A DNA stretch of 64,000 nt from Acidipropionibacterium timonense (GCF_900605005.1 NZ_LR027558.1:93736-157735), one strand, 5' to 3'. Positions 18,635 to 27,825 are shown, numbered from the stretch's first letter. The notes: generated by a model from the sequence alone, not told the origin. Made by a program: numbers and translations.

Positions 18635-19449
18635 GTGTCCCTTCAGCCGCCTGGGACACCCCAGCCCTCATGACATCCCTCGCCCGCCACGGATGGGGGC
18701 CAGGACTCGACGGACGATCCATGGCAGGAGTCCGCCGAGTCCTCACCGCCCTCGTCGCCCTCACCGACCACCGCTCCGGCGAGGGCACCTGTACCCGCGC
18801 CCAGGTCGCCGACGTCTCCGGCGGCATGTCCGTCCGATGGGCATCACGCTGCCTCTCCATCCTCGAGGACCTGGGCATCATCACCTGGTCCCGAGGATGG
18901 CTCGACCACGGCACCCCACGACCAGGCATCATCCGCATCTCCAAACGCACGCTCGCCCGCCTCGCCCGACGCGCCGCCGGATACCTCGACCCCCGCCGAG
19001 CCACCCGCGCCGCAGCACTCCGACGACGCATCCAAACCACCCTCCGACAGCCCACCCAACACCCGCACCGACGAAACCCCTTGTCATTGCGTGGGGAACT
19101 CAGTTCACCCCTACTCCCTTACAGGGAGAGTTCGCGGGCCGGGCAGGCCCCGCGACACGAGACCGGAGACAACATGACCACGAAGCTCCTGTGCATCCAC
19201 GGCGGCGACCCCACCACCTGCCCAATCTGCTCCAGCTACTACCAGCCACCACGACCACGACGCAGACGAGGCACACCCACACCACCACCCATCGACATCG
19301 CACCCATCAACACCGGCACCCAACGCACCAACGGCACCCGCATCGTCTGCGCGATCTGCGCCCAGCCCATCCCCACATGCGCCCGAGCAGGACTACGAGA
19401 CCCACACCGCCACCACCCCGAGCCCACCACCGTCCAGGACACCCGATGA
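18631..19449 (+). CDS. Phage winged-helix protein, possible replication initiator; Cys-rich C-terminal part
   Basis: A 272-residue frame starting in an ATGA overlap at 18631. The first ~110 residues look like a replication-initiator or primosome-type winged helix (TRAQVADVSGGMSVRWASRC, LSILEDLGIITWSRGW), followed by basic RR-rich sequence. The last ~90 residues, from an in-frame ATG at 19174 with GGAG upstream, contain zinc-finger-like pairs (CIHGGDPTTCPIC and CAICAQPIPTC). Between them, 19080-19170 is G-rich with hairpins and different codon use, so this may be two genes or a gene carrying an embedded regulatory site. Calling it an initiator is inference from position only. Confidence 0.5.
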   Translation: MSVPSAAWDTPALMTSLARHGWGPGLDGRSMAGVRRVLTALVALTDHRSGEGTCTRAQVADVSGGMSVRWASRCLSILEDLGIITWSRGWLDHGTPRPGIIRISKRTLARLARRAAGYLDPRRATRAAALRRRIQTTLRQPTQHPHRRNPLSLRGELSSPLLPYRESSRAGQAPRHETGDNMTTKLLCIHGGDPTTCPICSSYYQPPRPRRRRGTPTPPPIDIAPINTGTQRTNGTRIVCAICAQPIPTCARAGLRDPHRHHPEPTTVQDTR

Positions 19450-19763
19450 CCCGCATGACCGGATGGGCCCAGGCACACACCATCGCCCGACTACGCCCAC
19501 TCATCGCCGCCACATACGGACTCGTCTGCCACCTCTGCGGACAACCCATCAACCTCGACGAACCCCGCCACCTCGACGACGGACGACTCAACCCCGCCTA
19601 CCCATCCATAGACCACCTCATCCCACGATCACACGGCGGCACCGACGACCTCGACAACCTCCGTCTATGCCACGCCCGATGCAACAGCTCACGAGGAAAC
19701 CGACCCATCACCCCGCCACACCCCACAGCCGCACTCCACCGAGACCACCGATTTTTTCAATAA
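19446..19763 (+). CDS. Phage HNH endonuclease
   Basis: A 105-residue HNH nuclease. CHLCGQPI and the later CHARCNSS supply the zinc-binding cysteines; the core is SIDHLIPRSHGGTDDLDNLR, typical of HNH enzymes beside phage terminases, where they assist genome packaging. It starts in an ATGA overlap with the gene before and lies just upstream of the candidate small terminase. Confidence 0.88.
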   Translation: MTRMTGWAQAHTIARLRPLIAATYGLVCHLCGQPINLDEPRHLDDGRLNPAYPSIDHLIPRSHGGTDDLDNLRLCHARCNSSRGNRPITPPHPTAALHRDHRFFQ

Positions 19764-19861
19764 TCCACCCCTAAGACCCCTGCTCCCACCCGCTTACTTA
19801 CACACACAACCCCAAAGAAAAACCGCAATACAGCGCAAAACACGAAAGGAGACCCGCCACA

Positions 19862-20161
19862 ATGGACGAATTATTCCAAATCACGCCCCCACACCGTGAG
19901 ACCCCCCTCACCGACGCCGCCCAAGCACACATCACCGCACTCGACGACGCGGGACTCCTCACCACATCAACACGCATCACCGCAGCACTCCTCCTCGACA
20001 TCTCCCGCCGCCTCGATAACGGCGTAAAGGACTACGCAGCCGCACCCCTCTACGCACAAGCCCGCGAAGCCCTCGACGCACTCCCCATCATCGTCGACAC
20101 CACCACCGACGGCACCACCGACCTCGCCGCCATCCTCCGATCCCTACCCGTCGCCTCATGA
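19862..20161 (+). CDS. Candidate terminase small subunit
   Basis: A 99-residue helical protein preceded by AAAGGAG. No motif identifies it; the call rests on position directly upstream of the large terminase gene (ATGA overlap) and downstream of the HNH gene. Residues 20-70 are rich in helix-forming repeats (AHITALDDAGLLTTSTRI). It could be another early protein. Confidence 0.45.
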   Translation: MDELFQITPPHRETPLTDAAQAHITALDDAGLLTTSTRITAALLLDISRRLDNGVKDYAAAPLYAQAREALDALPIIVDTTTDGTTDLAAILRSLPVAS

Positions 20162-20294
20162 CCCCAGCCGAACCCCGCTACGCCACCCAACCCACCCCAG
20201 GCGCCAGAAACGAACTCACCCAAATCAGAGCCGTAGGCCACCTCCTCCAACGCCGAGACCACACCTACACACTCATTCCAGGAACCCTGAAACC
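20158..20294 (+). pseudogene. Terminase large subunit, N-terminal fragment
   Basis: The first 45 codons of the terminase, ending ...HTYTLIPGTLKP, before the ISL3 element at 20295. The frame then runs into the IS and stops at 20355. If the insertion and one target copy are removed, 20294 joins 22185 in frame and the protein is 478 residues, normal for large terminases. Confidence 0.88.
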
Positions 20295-21734
20295 GGCTCT
20301 TCAGGATCCAGGGTGTAGTTGTGGGGTTCCTGTGATGGCGGCCCGGAGTGCGTGAGGGGAGGACCCTGCGCGAGGATCGGAGTGTCTTAAGTCCCGTCCT
20401 CGTGAATCGCAAGGCCCTCCATGAACCACGCTACCTTCAGCACCCCCGACCTGACCACATTCGCCCGTCTCGACGAACTCGGTCTGGAGGTCACCGGCCA
20501 GCTGATCAGTGACGAGGAGACGGTCCTGGCCTGCCGGGTCGTCGCCCCCGACGACTGGTGCCACTGGTGCGGATGCCAGGGGGTCCCTCGTGACACGGTG
20601 ATCCGCCGGCTGGCCCATACCCCGATGGGCCACCGGCCCACGATCCTTCAGATCCGGGTGCGCCGGTACCGGTGCACCGGCTGCGGACACGTGTGGCGCC
20701 AGAACACCGACCAGGCCGCCCAGGCCAGGGCGAAACTGTCGCGGGGAGGGCTGGCCTGGGCACTGGAGGGCCTGGTGCTCGATCACCTGCCGGTCTCCCG
20801 TATCGCCGCTGGTCTGGGGGTGGACTGGACCACCGCCAACGATGCGGTGCTGGCCGAGGGCACCCGCCGGCTCATCGACGACCCGCACCGCTTCGAGGGC
20901 GTGGAGGTCATCGGGGTCGACGAGCACGTGTGGCGCCACACCAGCCGTGGTGACAAGTACGTCACCGTGATCATCGACCTGACACCGCTTCGCGACGGCA
21001 CCGGGGCCTCCCGGCTGCTCGACATGGTGGCGGGACGTTCCAAGAAGGTGTTCAAGACCTGGCTGGCCGGCCGCGACCAGGCCTGGCGCGACCGCATCCA
21101 GATCGTCGCGATGGACGGGTTCACCGGCTTCAAGACCGCAGCCGCCGAAGAACTCCCGGCCGCGGTCGAGGCCGTGGATCCGTTCCACGCCGTGCCGCTC
21201 GCCGGCGACCAGCTCGATGTCACCCGCCAACGCGTCCAGCAGGACACCACGGGCCATCGGGGCCGGGCGGGCGACCCCCTGTTCGGGGTCAGGCTGACCC
21301 TGCACACGGGCCGGGACCTGCTCACCGACCGGCAGGCCGCCCGCCTGGAACAGGTGTTCGCCGCCGACGCCCACGCCCCGGTCCAGGTCACCTGGGCGGT
21401 CTACCAGGAGATCGTGGCCGCCTACCGCGCCGAGAACCGTGCCGAGGGCAGACGCATCATGGCCCACCTCATCGACGCGATCGCCACCAAAGTCCCGAAG
21501 GCCCTGCCCGAAGTCACCACTCTGGGCCACACCCTGAAGAAGCGGGCCGACGACATCCTGGCCTACTTCGACCACCCCGGGACCTCGAACGGGCCCAGTG
21601 AAGCCATCAACGGCAGACTCGAACACCTCCGCGGCATCGCCCTGGGATTCCGCAACCTCACCCACTACATCACCAGATCACTCCTGGAGACCGGAGGATT
21701 CAGACCCCGACTACACCCTGGATCCTGAAGAGCC
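20295..21734 (+). mobile_element. ISL3-family insertion sequence, complete
   Basis: 1,440 bp with perfect 25-bp terminal inverted repeats: GGCTCTTCAGGATCCAGGG... at 20295-20319, complement at 21710-21734. One transposase gene fills it, and its stop codon lies inside the right repeat. The 126-bp leader before the transposase contains GAGGAC and GTCCTC arms that could form a stem. Confidence 0.9.
20421..21728 (+). CDS. ISL3-family transposase
   Basis: A 435-residue DDE transposase. The N-terminus has a zinc-ribbon pair (CHWCGC near 50, CTGCGHVW near 86) and a short HTH (VSRIAAGLGVDWTTANDAVL). Catalytic-region landmarks are GVDEHVW (first Asp, near 175), VAMDGFTGF (second Asp, near 232) and NGPSEAINGRLEHLR (Glu, near 395). 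The C-terminal HPGS and stop are encoded by the terminal repeat. No frameshift or stop is seen, so it is probably functional. A related N-terminal fragment lies inverted next to it and another starts at 63983. Confidence 0.93.
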   Translation: MNHATFSTPDLTTFARLDELGLEVTGQLISDEETVLACRVVAPDDWCHWCGCQGVPRDTVIRRLAHTPMGHRPTILQIRVRRYRCTGCGHVWRQNTDQAAQARAKLSRGGLAWALEGLVLDHLPVSRIAAGLGVDWTTANDAVLAEGTRRLIDDPHRFEGVEVIGVDEHVWRHTSRGDKYVTVIIDLTPLRDGTGASRLLDMVAGRSKKVFKTWLAGRDQAWRDRIQIVAMDGFTGFKTAAAEELPAAVEAVDPFHAVPLAGDQLDVTRQRVQQDTTGHRGRAGDPLFGVRLTLHTGRDLLTDRQAARLEQVFAADAHAPVQVTWAVYQEIVAAYRAENRAEGRRIMAHLIDAIATKVPKALPEVTTLGHTLKKRADDILAYFDHPGTSNGPSEAINGRLEHLRGIALGFRNLTHYITRSLLETGGFRPRLHPGS

Positions 21735-22051
21735 AGTTTCGCCCTGGCCTGGGCGGCCTGGTCGGTGTTCTGGCGCCACACGTGTCCGCAGCCGCCGCAT
21801 CGGTAGCGGCGAATCCGCACCTGAAGGATCGTGGGCCTGTGCCCCAGCGGAGTATGGGCTAGGCGCCGGACCACGGTGTCACGCGGAGTCCCCTGACATC
21901 CGCAGCGCCGGCACCACGGATCGGGTTCGGCCACCCGGCAGGCCAGTACCGCCTGCTCGCCGGTGATGTGCTGACCGGTCACCTCCAGTCCCAGCTCGTC
22001 GAGATGGGCGAATGTGGTCAGGTCGGGGGTGCTGAAGGTAGCGTGGTTCAT
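21735..22051 (-). pseudogene. ISL3 transposase, N-terminal fragment (inverted)
   Basis: About 105 codons starting MNHATFSTPDLTTFAHL and ending at QARAKL where it abuts the right end of the complete IS; the open frame then reads into the neighbouring repeat. It matches the first quarter of the 20421 transposase with many substitutions (for example VAEPDPWCRRCGC against VVAPDDWCHWCGC), so it comes from a different copy rather than a recent duplication. Catalytic residues are absent. Confidence 0.88.
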
Positions 22052-22184
22052 GGAGGGCCTTGCGATTCACGAGGACGGGACCTAGACACTCCGATCCTCG
22101 CGCAGGGTCCTCCCCTCACGCACTCCGGGCCGCCATCACAGGAACCCCACAACTACACCCTGGATCCTGAAGAGCCCTGAAACC

Positions 22185-23484
22185 GCACCAGGAAACCATT
22201 GCCCGCATCGTCTCCGAACGCACAGACGACGGCAAACGCTGGCGATACCCCATCGTCGTCCTCACCATGCCCCGCCGCTCCGGCAAAACAGCCCTCGTCG
22301 AAACAGTCGAGGTCCAACGCGCCATCACCTACCCAGGCCACCAGATCTATTACACGGCCCAGAAATACGGCGCCGCCCACTCGGCATGGCTCCAGCTCAC
22401 CAAACAAATCGAGGACTCACCAGCCCTCACCACCCACGTCACCAACCGCGTCACCACCTTTGGTGCCGCATCACTCGACCTCGCCAACGGCTCACGCATC
22501 CGCCCCTTCACCCCCAGCGTCGACGGCCTCGACGGCAAAGACGCAGACCTCGTCATCCTCGACGAAGCATTCGAATGGGACCAGACCAAAGCATCACTCC
22601 TCATGGCCTCCGTCGGGCCAACCCAGCTCAACAGGCCGAACGCCCAGCTCTGGATAGTCTCCACCGCCGGACATTCAGGGTCACTATGGTTCCGCGACTG
22701 GGTAGAGCGAGGACGCCACTCACTGACCGAACCACACCCATCCATCGCCTTCCTCGAGTGGTCCATGGACCCCACCGGAGACCCAGACGACCCCGACGAG
22801 TGGACCAAGTTCCACCCCGGCCTGACCTCCGGACTCACCGACATAGAGGCCATGCAGGCCCAACGCGCCAAACACACACGCCCCGAATGGCTACGCGGCT
22901 ACTGCAACACCTGGGTAGACGCCGTCCTGGAGCCCGTCGTCTCACTCGACGATTACGACGCCTGCGAATACACCGACCCCATCCCTCCCCTCGACACCAT
23001 CCACCTCGCCATTGACGTCGCCTACGACGACTCAGCCGCCACCATCGCCGCCGCCTGGACTCTCGACAACGGAACCCCATCCGTCGCCATCGTCCAACGC
23101 GGCCCAGGCACCGACTGGGTAGCACCAACCCTCACCAACCTCACCCAACGCGGCGCACCACAACCCCTCGCAGACCCCACCGGACCCACCATCACCCTCA
23201 TATCAACACTCGCCACAGCAGGACTCACCCCCACCACCACCACCGCACGCGACATCGCCGGAGCAACCCAAGACCTCATCTCCATGACCAAGTCCCGCTC
23301 ATGGCACCACACGCCCTCACCAGACCTGCGCGACGCCCTCGCCATCGCAGCAACACGCCGTATCGCCGGCACCCCAGCACTCGACCCCAGCCACTCACCA
23401 CGCCCCATCGACGCCGCCAGAGCAGTAGCCATCGCCCTACACGCCACCATGACCGCCCACCCATCACCACTCCAGGTCTTCTGA
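22185..23484 (+). pseudogene. Terminase large subunit, main fragment
   Basis: Carries most of the ATP-driven DNA-packaging motor: Walker A-like MPRRSGKTALVET, Walker B-like DLVILDEAFEWD, and the nuclease domain (AIDVAYDDSAA, then DLRDALAIAATRRI near the end). It lacks the first 45 residues, separated by the ISL3 unit. The first in-frame ATG is at 22267, immediately before the Walker A motif, so any restart product would lack the adenine-binding region. The phage is likely packaging-deficient. Confidence 0.9.
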
Positions 23485-23681
23485 TGCACTACTACATCGA
23501 CTCCTCCGACACGACACACCTACCAATCTGCCGCGACTGCGGATGGCGCGGACAACCCGAACCCAGCCGCCTCGCAGCCCTCGCCTCACTCCAACGCCAC
23601 CAACACCGCACCCACCCAGGAGAATCAGGCGACGGCCTACGCGCCAACATCACCAGGACACGCCGACACCACCGAATCTGA
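23484..23681 (+). CDS. Small phage zinc-ribbon protein
   Basis: A 65-residue basic protein whose ATG overlaps the terminase stop (TGATG). CRDCGWRG near residue 18, followed by histidines in RHQHRTH, suggests a zinc-binding fold. Function unknown; it lies between terminase and portal. Confidence 0.55.
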   Translation: MHYYIDSSDTTHLPICRDCGWRGQPEPSRLAALASLQRHQHRTHPGESGDGLRANITRTRRHHRI

Positions 23682-23708
23682 CTACGGGCACCCCGCACCA
23701 TATGAGGC

Positions 23709-24812
23709 ATGGGAGCACTCACACGCCTAGGAGAGTCACTCGGCATCCTGCGCCGATACTCTGCCCAGAACCTCGGCGGCACGCCCCTGCCCACCATCAC
23801 CCCAGGGCGCACCAGCTCGCTCGTCGACGAAACCGCACTCTCCCTCGACGCGATCTACCGCGCAGTGACCATCCTGGAGACCGCAGCAGCACAACTCACC
23901 CTCGACGTCTGGCACGGAGATACCCTCACCGACCCACCCACATGGATCACGAGGCCCGACCCATGGTCCACCCCCACAACCTGGCTCAAGGAGACCGTCG
24001 GCTCCCTCGCCCTGAGAGGAAACGCCTACTGGAAGATCACCCGCGCCAGCAACGGCCAACCCGCCCAGCTCGCCGTCCTCGACCCCCTCGATGTCACCAT
24101 CACCGCCACCCGAACCGGCATCCCCATCTACCACGTCGAGGGCGACACCCTCACCGGCCGCGACATCATCCAGCTCCAACTCCTGCGCCGCCCAGGACGC
24201 CGCAACCTATACGGACTCGGACCCATCCAGGCAGCCAGCGCCGGCATCCTCGGAGCCGTCACCATGCGCGACTACGCCTCCGGCTGGATGACCACCGGCA
24301 CCATCCCGAACGGCATCCTCACCACCGAGCAGGAGCTCAGCGCCGACCAGGCCTCCGCCATCAAGGACCGATGGCTCTCATCCGTCAAAACCTCAGAGCC
24401 CATGGTTCTCGGCAAGGGCACCACATACGCACCACTGAGCCTCAAGCCGCAAGAGCTCCAATGGCTCGAGGCCCAACAATTCAACGTAACATCAATAGCA
24501 CGCCTATTCGGTATCCCAGGTCGGCTCATGCTCGCGGCTCTCGACGGATCGTCCTCCACCTACGCCAACCTCCAGCAGGAAGACCTCTCCTTCCTCCGGT
24601 GGACCCTCATGCAGTACCTGTCCGAAATCGAGCAGGCAATTACATGGCTACTTCCGCGCGGTAACTCTGCACGGTTCAACGTCGACGGACTATTGCGCGC
24701 CGACACCCTCACCAGATATCAAGCACACCAAATCGGACTAAATGCCGGATTCCTCGACGTCGACGAAGTACGCGCCATCGAGGGCCTGCCTCCCAGGAGT
24801 ACCCATGCCTGA
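23709..24812 (+). CDS. Portal protein, HK97 family
   Basis: A 367-residue head portal that forms the DNA entry ring. Landmarks of the HK97 portal family are the N-terminal LSLDAIYRAVTILETAAAQL, LALRGNAYWKI, and IARLFGIPGRLM followed by STYANLQQEDLSFLRWTL. It is somewhat shorter than typical (about 400), in keeping with the compact genome. It overlaps the following protease-capsid gene by 8 bp. Confidence 0.92.
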   Translation: MGALTRLGESLGILRRYSAQNLGGTPLPTITPGRTSSLVDETALSLDAIYRAVTILETAAAQLTLDVWHGDTLTDPPTWITRPDPWSTPTTWLKETVGSLALRGNAYWKITRASNGQPAQLAVLDPLDVTITATRTGIPIYHVEGDTLTGRDIIQLQLLRRPGRRNLYGLGPIQAASAGILGAVTMRDYASGWMTTGTIPNGILTTEQELSADQASAIKDRWLSSVKTSEPMVLGKGTTYAPLSLKPQELQWLEAQQFNVTSIARLFGIPGRLMLAALDGSSSTYANLQQEDLSFLRWTLMQYLSEIEQAITWLLPRGNSARFNVDGLLRADTLTRYQAHQIGLNAGFLDVDEVRAIEGLPPRSTHA

Positions 24813-26274
24813 CCTCGAGACACGATCCCTCGCCATCACCCGCGCCCAGGTCGACGGCGACGAACGTACGTTCGTCGGCCGCGTCGTCCCGTGGGACACC
24901 CCAACCACCCTCCTACCAGGTCTCGACGAGCAATTCGCGCGCGGCTCCGTCCGCATCGACGACAACCAGCCACCCATGCTCTTCCGCGACCACACAACCC
25001 CCATCGGCACGATCCGCCACCTCGACGACCAGGACGACGGCCTCTACATCACAGCCCGCATCTCGGCCACCCGCGACGGAGACGACACCCTCACCCTCAT
25101 CCGAGACGGCGTCCTCGACCGCCTCTCCGTCGGATTCCAGCCCATCTCCGCCGACGAGACCAGCACCACCACCGGCACCCTCATCACCCGTACCGACGTC
25201 ATCCTCCGTGAGGCATCCGTCGTCCCATTCCCGGCCTACCCAACGGCCAAGATCACCGAGCACCGAAACACCACCCCGGAGGGACCCACCATGACCGACA
25301 CCATCACCCGAGCCGACCTCGACAACCTCGCCACCCGAGACGACCTTGACGACATCTCCCGACGCCTCGACACCCTCGCCGCCACCATCGACGCGGTCAA
25401 CACCTGGCAGGACCGCGCCTACTCCGGCGCCACCCTCGACGACATCCCCGCCGTCATCCCCCAGGGCATTGAGACCCTCATCACCAACATCAACGACGCG
25501 AACCCCATCGCCCAGCTCTTCAAGACCGCTTCCCTCCCCGACACGGGCATGGTCGTCAACTTCCTGCGCATCAAGGACACGACCATCACGACAGGCAAGC
25601 AGGCCAAGCCTGGTGACGACCTGCCCGGACCCTCCAAGGTGTCATTTGAGACCACGGCGGCACCCATCGAGGTCTACGGAGCCTGGACCGAGCTGGACCT
25701 TGCCACCATCAGCCGCTACCCCGTGCCCGAGCTCGATACGCAGTTGACCCGCATGGCCACCGACATCGGACGGCAGCGTGCACAGCGACTCGCCGACACC
25801 CTCACCCAGACCGTGACCGACCGAGCCAAGACCACCAAGCTCACCATCTCCTCGATCTCGTCGGCCGACGCATGGTCCGACGGCATCGTCGACGCCCAGC
25901 TCGCCTACCTCGACACCGGATACCCCGTCGACGGACTCCTCGTCGCACCCGACGTCTTCAAGGCCATGCGCAAATTGAAGGACGGCTCCGGCTCCTACAT
26001 CATGGCCACCTACGGCACCAACCAGAACACCGTCGGAGTCATCGACGGCCTCTCCGGAATGCTCGGACCCATCCGCGTGTCCCTGTTCTGGCTGGCAGCA
26101 CCCGGCACCATGGCGTTCTACTCCAAGAACGCCCTCTCCGTGCGATCTCAGCCCATCGTGCAGCTCCAGGACACCAACGTCGTCAACCTCACCGGACAGT
26201 GGTCGCTGCACCAGCTCTCGGCTATCTGCGTGGAGCAGCCCCAGCTCATCCTTCCCGTCGTCGCAACGGCCTGA
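24805..26274 (+). CDS. Fused prohead protease and major capsid protein
   Basis: A 489-residue protein. Residues 1-~165 form an HK97-type prohead protease (FVGRVVPWDTPT, LFRDHTTPIG with the catalytic His, LDRLSVGFQPI with the Ser). Residues ~165-489 form the HK97-fold capsid protein, starting with a helical scaffold-like delta domain (MTDTITRADLDNLATRDDLD) and including VPELDTQLTRMATDIGRQRA. A single gene replaces the usual two. An internal ATG at the start of the capsid part has GGAGGG before it, so separate capsid translation is possible. AGGAG precedes the ATG at 24805. Confidence 0.87.
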   Translation: MPDLETRSLAITRAQVDGDERTFVGRVVPWDTPTTLLPGLDEQFARGSVRIDDNQPPMLFRDHTTPIGTIRHLDDQDDGLYITARISATRDGDDTLTLIRDGVLDRLSVGFQPISADETSTTTGTLITRTDVILREASVVPFPAYPTAKITEHRNTTPEGPTMTDTITRADLDNLATRDDLDDISRRLDTLAATIDAVNTWQDRAYSGATLDDIPAVIPQGIETLITNINDANPIAQLFKTASLPDTGMVVNFLRIKDTTITTGKQAKPGDDLPGPSKVSFETTAAPIEVYGAWTELDLATISRYPVPELDTQLTRMATDIGRQRAQRLADTLTQTVTDRAKTTKLTISSISSADAWSDGIVDAQLAYLDTGYPVDGLLVAPDVFKAMRKLKDGSGSYIMATYGTNQNTVGVIDGLSGMLGPIRVSLFWLAAPGTMAFYSKNALSVRSQPIVQLQDTNVVNLTGQWSLHQLSAICVEQPQLILPVVATA

Positions 26275-26276
26275 CC

Positions 26277-26594
26277 ATGACCGCAGTCGCCGCCCTCGCC
26301 GTCCATCTCGGCCTCGACCCGACCGGCATAGACCAAGCATCGGCCGAGGAGGTCTGCCAGGCCGCAGACCTCCTCGTGAGAGGGAAACTCGGCGATGGCT
26401 ACGACACGTGCCCACAAGTCATCCTCGACCAGGCAGGAGTGATCGTCGCCGCCGAACTGTGGCGGCGACGTGACGCCCCCGGAGGAGTCGTCAACGCCTG
26501 GGGAGACACGACCGTACCCATCAGGCTCGCCCGAGACCCACTCACCCCAGCCCTACCCATCCTCGCCCCATGGGCAACCCCCGGAATCGCATGA
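26277..26594 (+). CDS. Head-tail connector, gp6-like
   Basis: A 105-residue protein directly after the capsid gene. Its helical pattern (AEEVCQAADLLVRGKLG, then QVILDQAGVIVAAELWRRRD) resembles the phage gp6-like connectors that dock beneath the portal. Identification rests on this pattern and on gene order. Confidence 0.6.
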   Translation: MTAVAALAVHLGLDPTGIDQASAEEVCQAADLLVRGKLGDGYDTCPQVILDQAGVIVAAELWRRRDAPGGVVNAWGDTTVPIRLARDPLTPALPILAPWATPGIA

Positions 26595-26986
26595 TGACCA
26601 CACCACTCGCCGCCGACCGCGCCGCCCTCGTCGACGCCCTCACCGCCACCCTCACCGGCTGGCAGATCACTCCTGCCGAAGTCGAGCAGCCACGACCCCC
26701 ACTGGCCACCATCGCACCCGGAGACCCCTGGGTCCGCTCCACAGACACCGACCTCACCTGGCTCGAGGACCTCGTCACGTGGAGAGTCCGACTCATCGTC
26801 ACCCCAGGACCAGCACTCGCGGTCCTCGACCGACTCATTCACGCCGTCGACCTCATCCGCGCCTCCACCATCGCCCACACCTGGACCATCGGCGACATCA
26901 CCTCACCAATGACCCTCGTCGTATCCGACTCCCTCGCCCTCCCATCCACATCCCTCACCCTCACCAGACCCATCCCTAGGAGCTGA
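26591..26986 (+). CDS. Head-tail joining or tail terminator protein
   Basis: A 131-residue protein starting in an ATGATGA overlap with the connector gene. Sequence such as WLEDLVTWRVRLIVTPGPAL and the strand-rich C-terminus match small tail-completion proteins, but no family is certain. It precedes the major tail protein by 1 bp. Confidence 0.5.
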   Translation: MMTTPLAADRAALVDALTATLTGWQITPAEVEQPRPPLATIAPGDPWVRSTDTDLTWLEDLVTWRVRLIVTPGPALAVLDRLIHAVDLIRASTIAHTWTIGDITSPMTLVVSDSLALPSTSLTLTRPIPRS

Positions 26987-26987
26987 C

Positions 26988-27416
26988 ATGGCAACCACCG
27001 CCCCCTCGACCGCACTCACCGGCAAGACCCTGTCCTTCAAGATCGGTGCCACCGAGTACATGCAGGACGTATTGAAGTGGGAGCTCAAGCCCGACAAGCA
27101 GGACAAGTCCGACCTCACGTTCGCCGAGGTCGCCGGAGGGAGCACCGCATCCTGGACCCTCAACGTCACAGCCCTGGCATCGACCGCCGCCGCGAGCTTC
27201 TGGTCATTCTGTTGGGACAACGCGGGCAAGACGGTCGCCGTGACCCTCGCACCGTGGGGCAACACCACCCCCTCGGCAGACCAGCCCACCTTCACCGGAC
27301 AGTGCACGATCACCCTGCCCCCGAGCCTGTCGGACGAAGCCAACTCCGGTAAGCGCGCAACCTTCGACATCGACCTCGACGTCGACTCCATCACCAAGAA
27401 GACCTCCGCCGCATGA
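26988..27416 (+). CDS. Major tail protein
   Basis: A 142-residue beta-rich protein, the expected tail tube subunit. It has a short N-terminus, alternating strands (LSFKIGATEYMQDVLKWELK) and an ATFDIDLDVDSITKK end as in actinophage tube proteins. TAGGAG precedes the ATG. Size and position before the tail chaperone support the call. Confidence 0.75.
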   Translation: MATTAPSTALTGKTLSFKIGATEYMQDVLKWELKPDKQDKSDLTFAEVAGGSTASWTLNVTALASTAAASFWSFCWDNAGKTVAVTLAPWGNTTPSADQPTFTGQCTITLPPSLSDEANSGKRATFDIDLDVDSITKKTSAA

Positions 27417-27817
27417 TCGCAGACCTCGACCTCGACACCAACGGCGTCCGACTCACAGTCACCGGCCTCAGCCGCACCATCAAGCGACTCGAGAAGGCCG
27501 GGGCCGCCGCCCAGGACATGCGCGACCTCATGCACGAGGTCGGCACCATCGTCCTCGCCGCAGCCCAACCCAGAGCACCCCGCCGGTCAGGGCGCCTCGC
27601 GCGCACCGGCCGCGCCGGACACGGCAAGACCAAGGCCGTCGTCCGCTACGGCGGCGCCAGAGCCCCCTACGCCGGTGTCATCCACTACGGCTGGCCAGAC
27701 CATCACATCCGGGGCCGCCACTGGGTAGACGCCGCCCTCGCCGCCACCAGACCCCAGCAGCTCGCCACCCTCGAACGCGGCATCACCCGCATCCTCAAAC
27801 AAGCCGACCTCATCTAG
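27413..27817 (+). CDS. HK97 gp10-like tail-completion protein
   Basis: A 134-residue protein with the gp10-family core: APRRSGRLARTGRA followed by YAGVIHYGWPDHHIRGRHW. The family closes or terminates the tail. It lies after the major tail gene rather than before it, which is unusual. Start overlaps the previous stop (ATGA). Confidence 0.72.
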   Translation: MIADLDLDTNGVRLTVTGLSRTIKRLEKAGAAAQDMRDLMHEVGTIVLAAAQPRAPRRSGRLARTGRAGHGKTKAVVRYGGARAPYAGVIHYGWPDHHIRGRHWVDAALAATRPQQLATLERGITRILKQADLI

Positions 27818-27825
27818 GACACCTC

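Larger units (their letters stand above)
20287..22184. mobile_element. Chimeric ISL3 unit with 8-bp target duplication
   Basis: CTGAAACC occurs at 20287-20294 and again at 22177-22184, flanking 1,882 bp. Inside are one complete ISL3-type element (20295-21734) and an inverted 442-bp left part of a related element (21735-22176). Both outer ends are left ends beginning GGCTCTTCAGGATCCAGGG. An 8-bp duplication is characteristic of ISL3. The whole unit therefore seems to have moved, or been rearranged after insertion, as one block. Confidence 0.85.
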
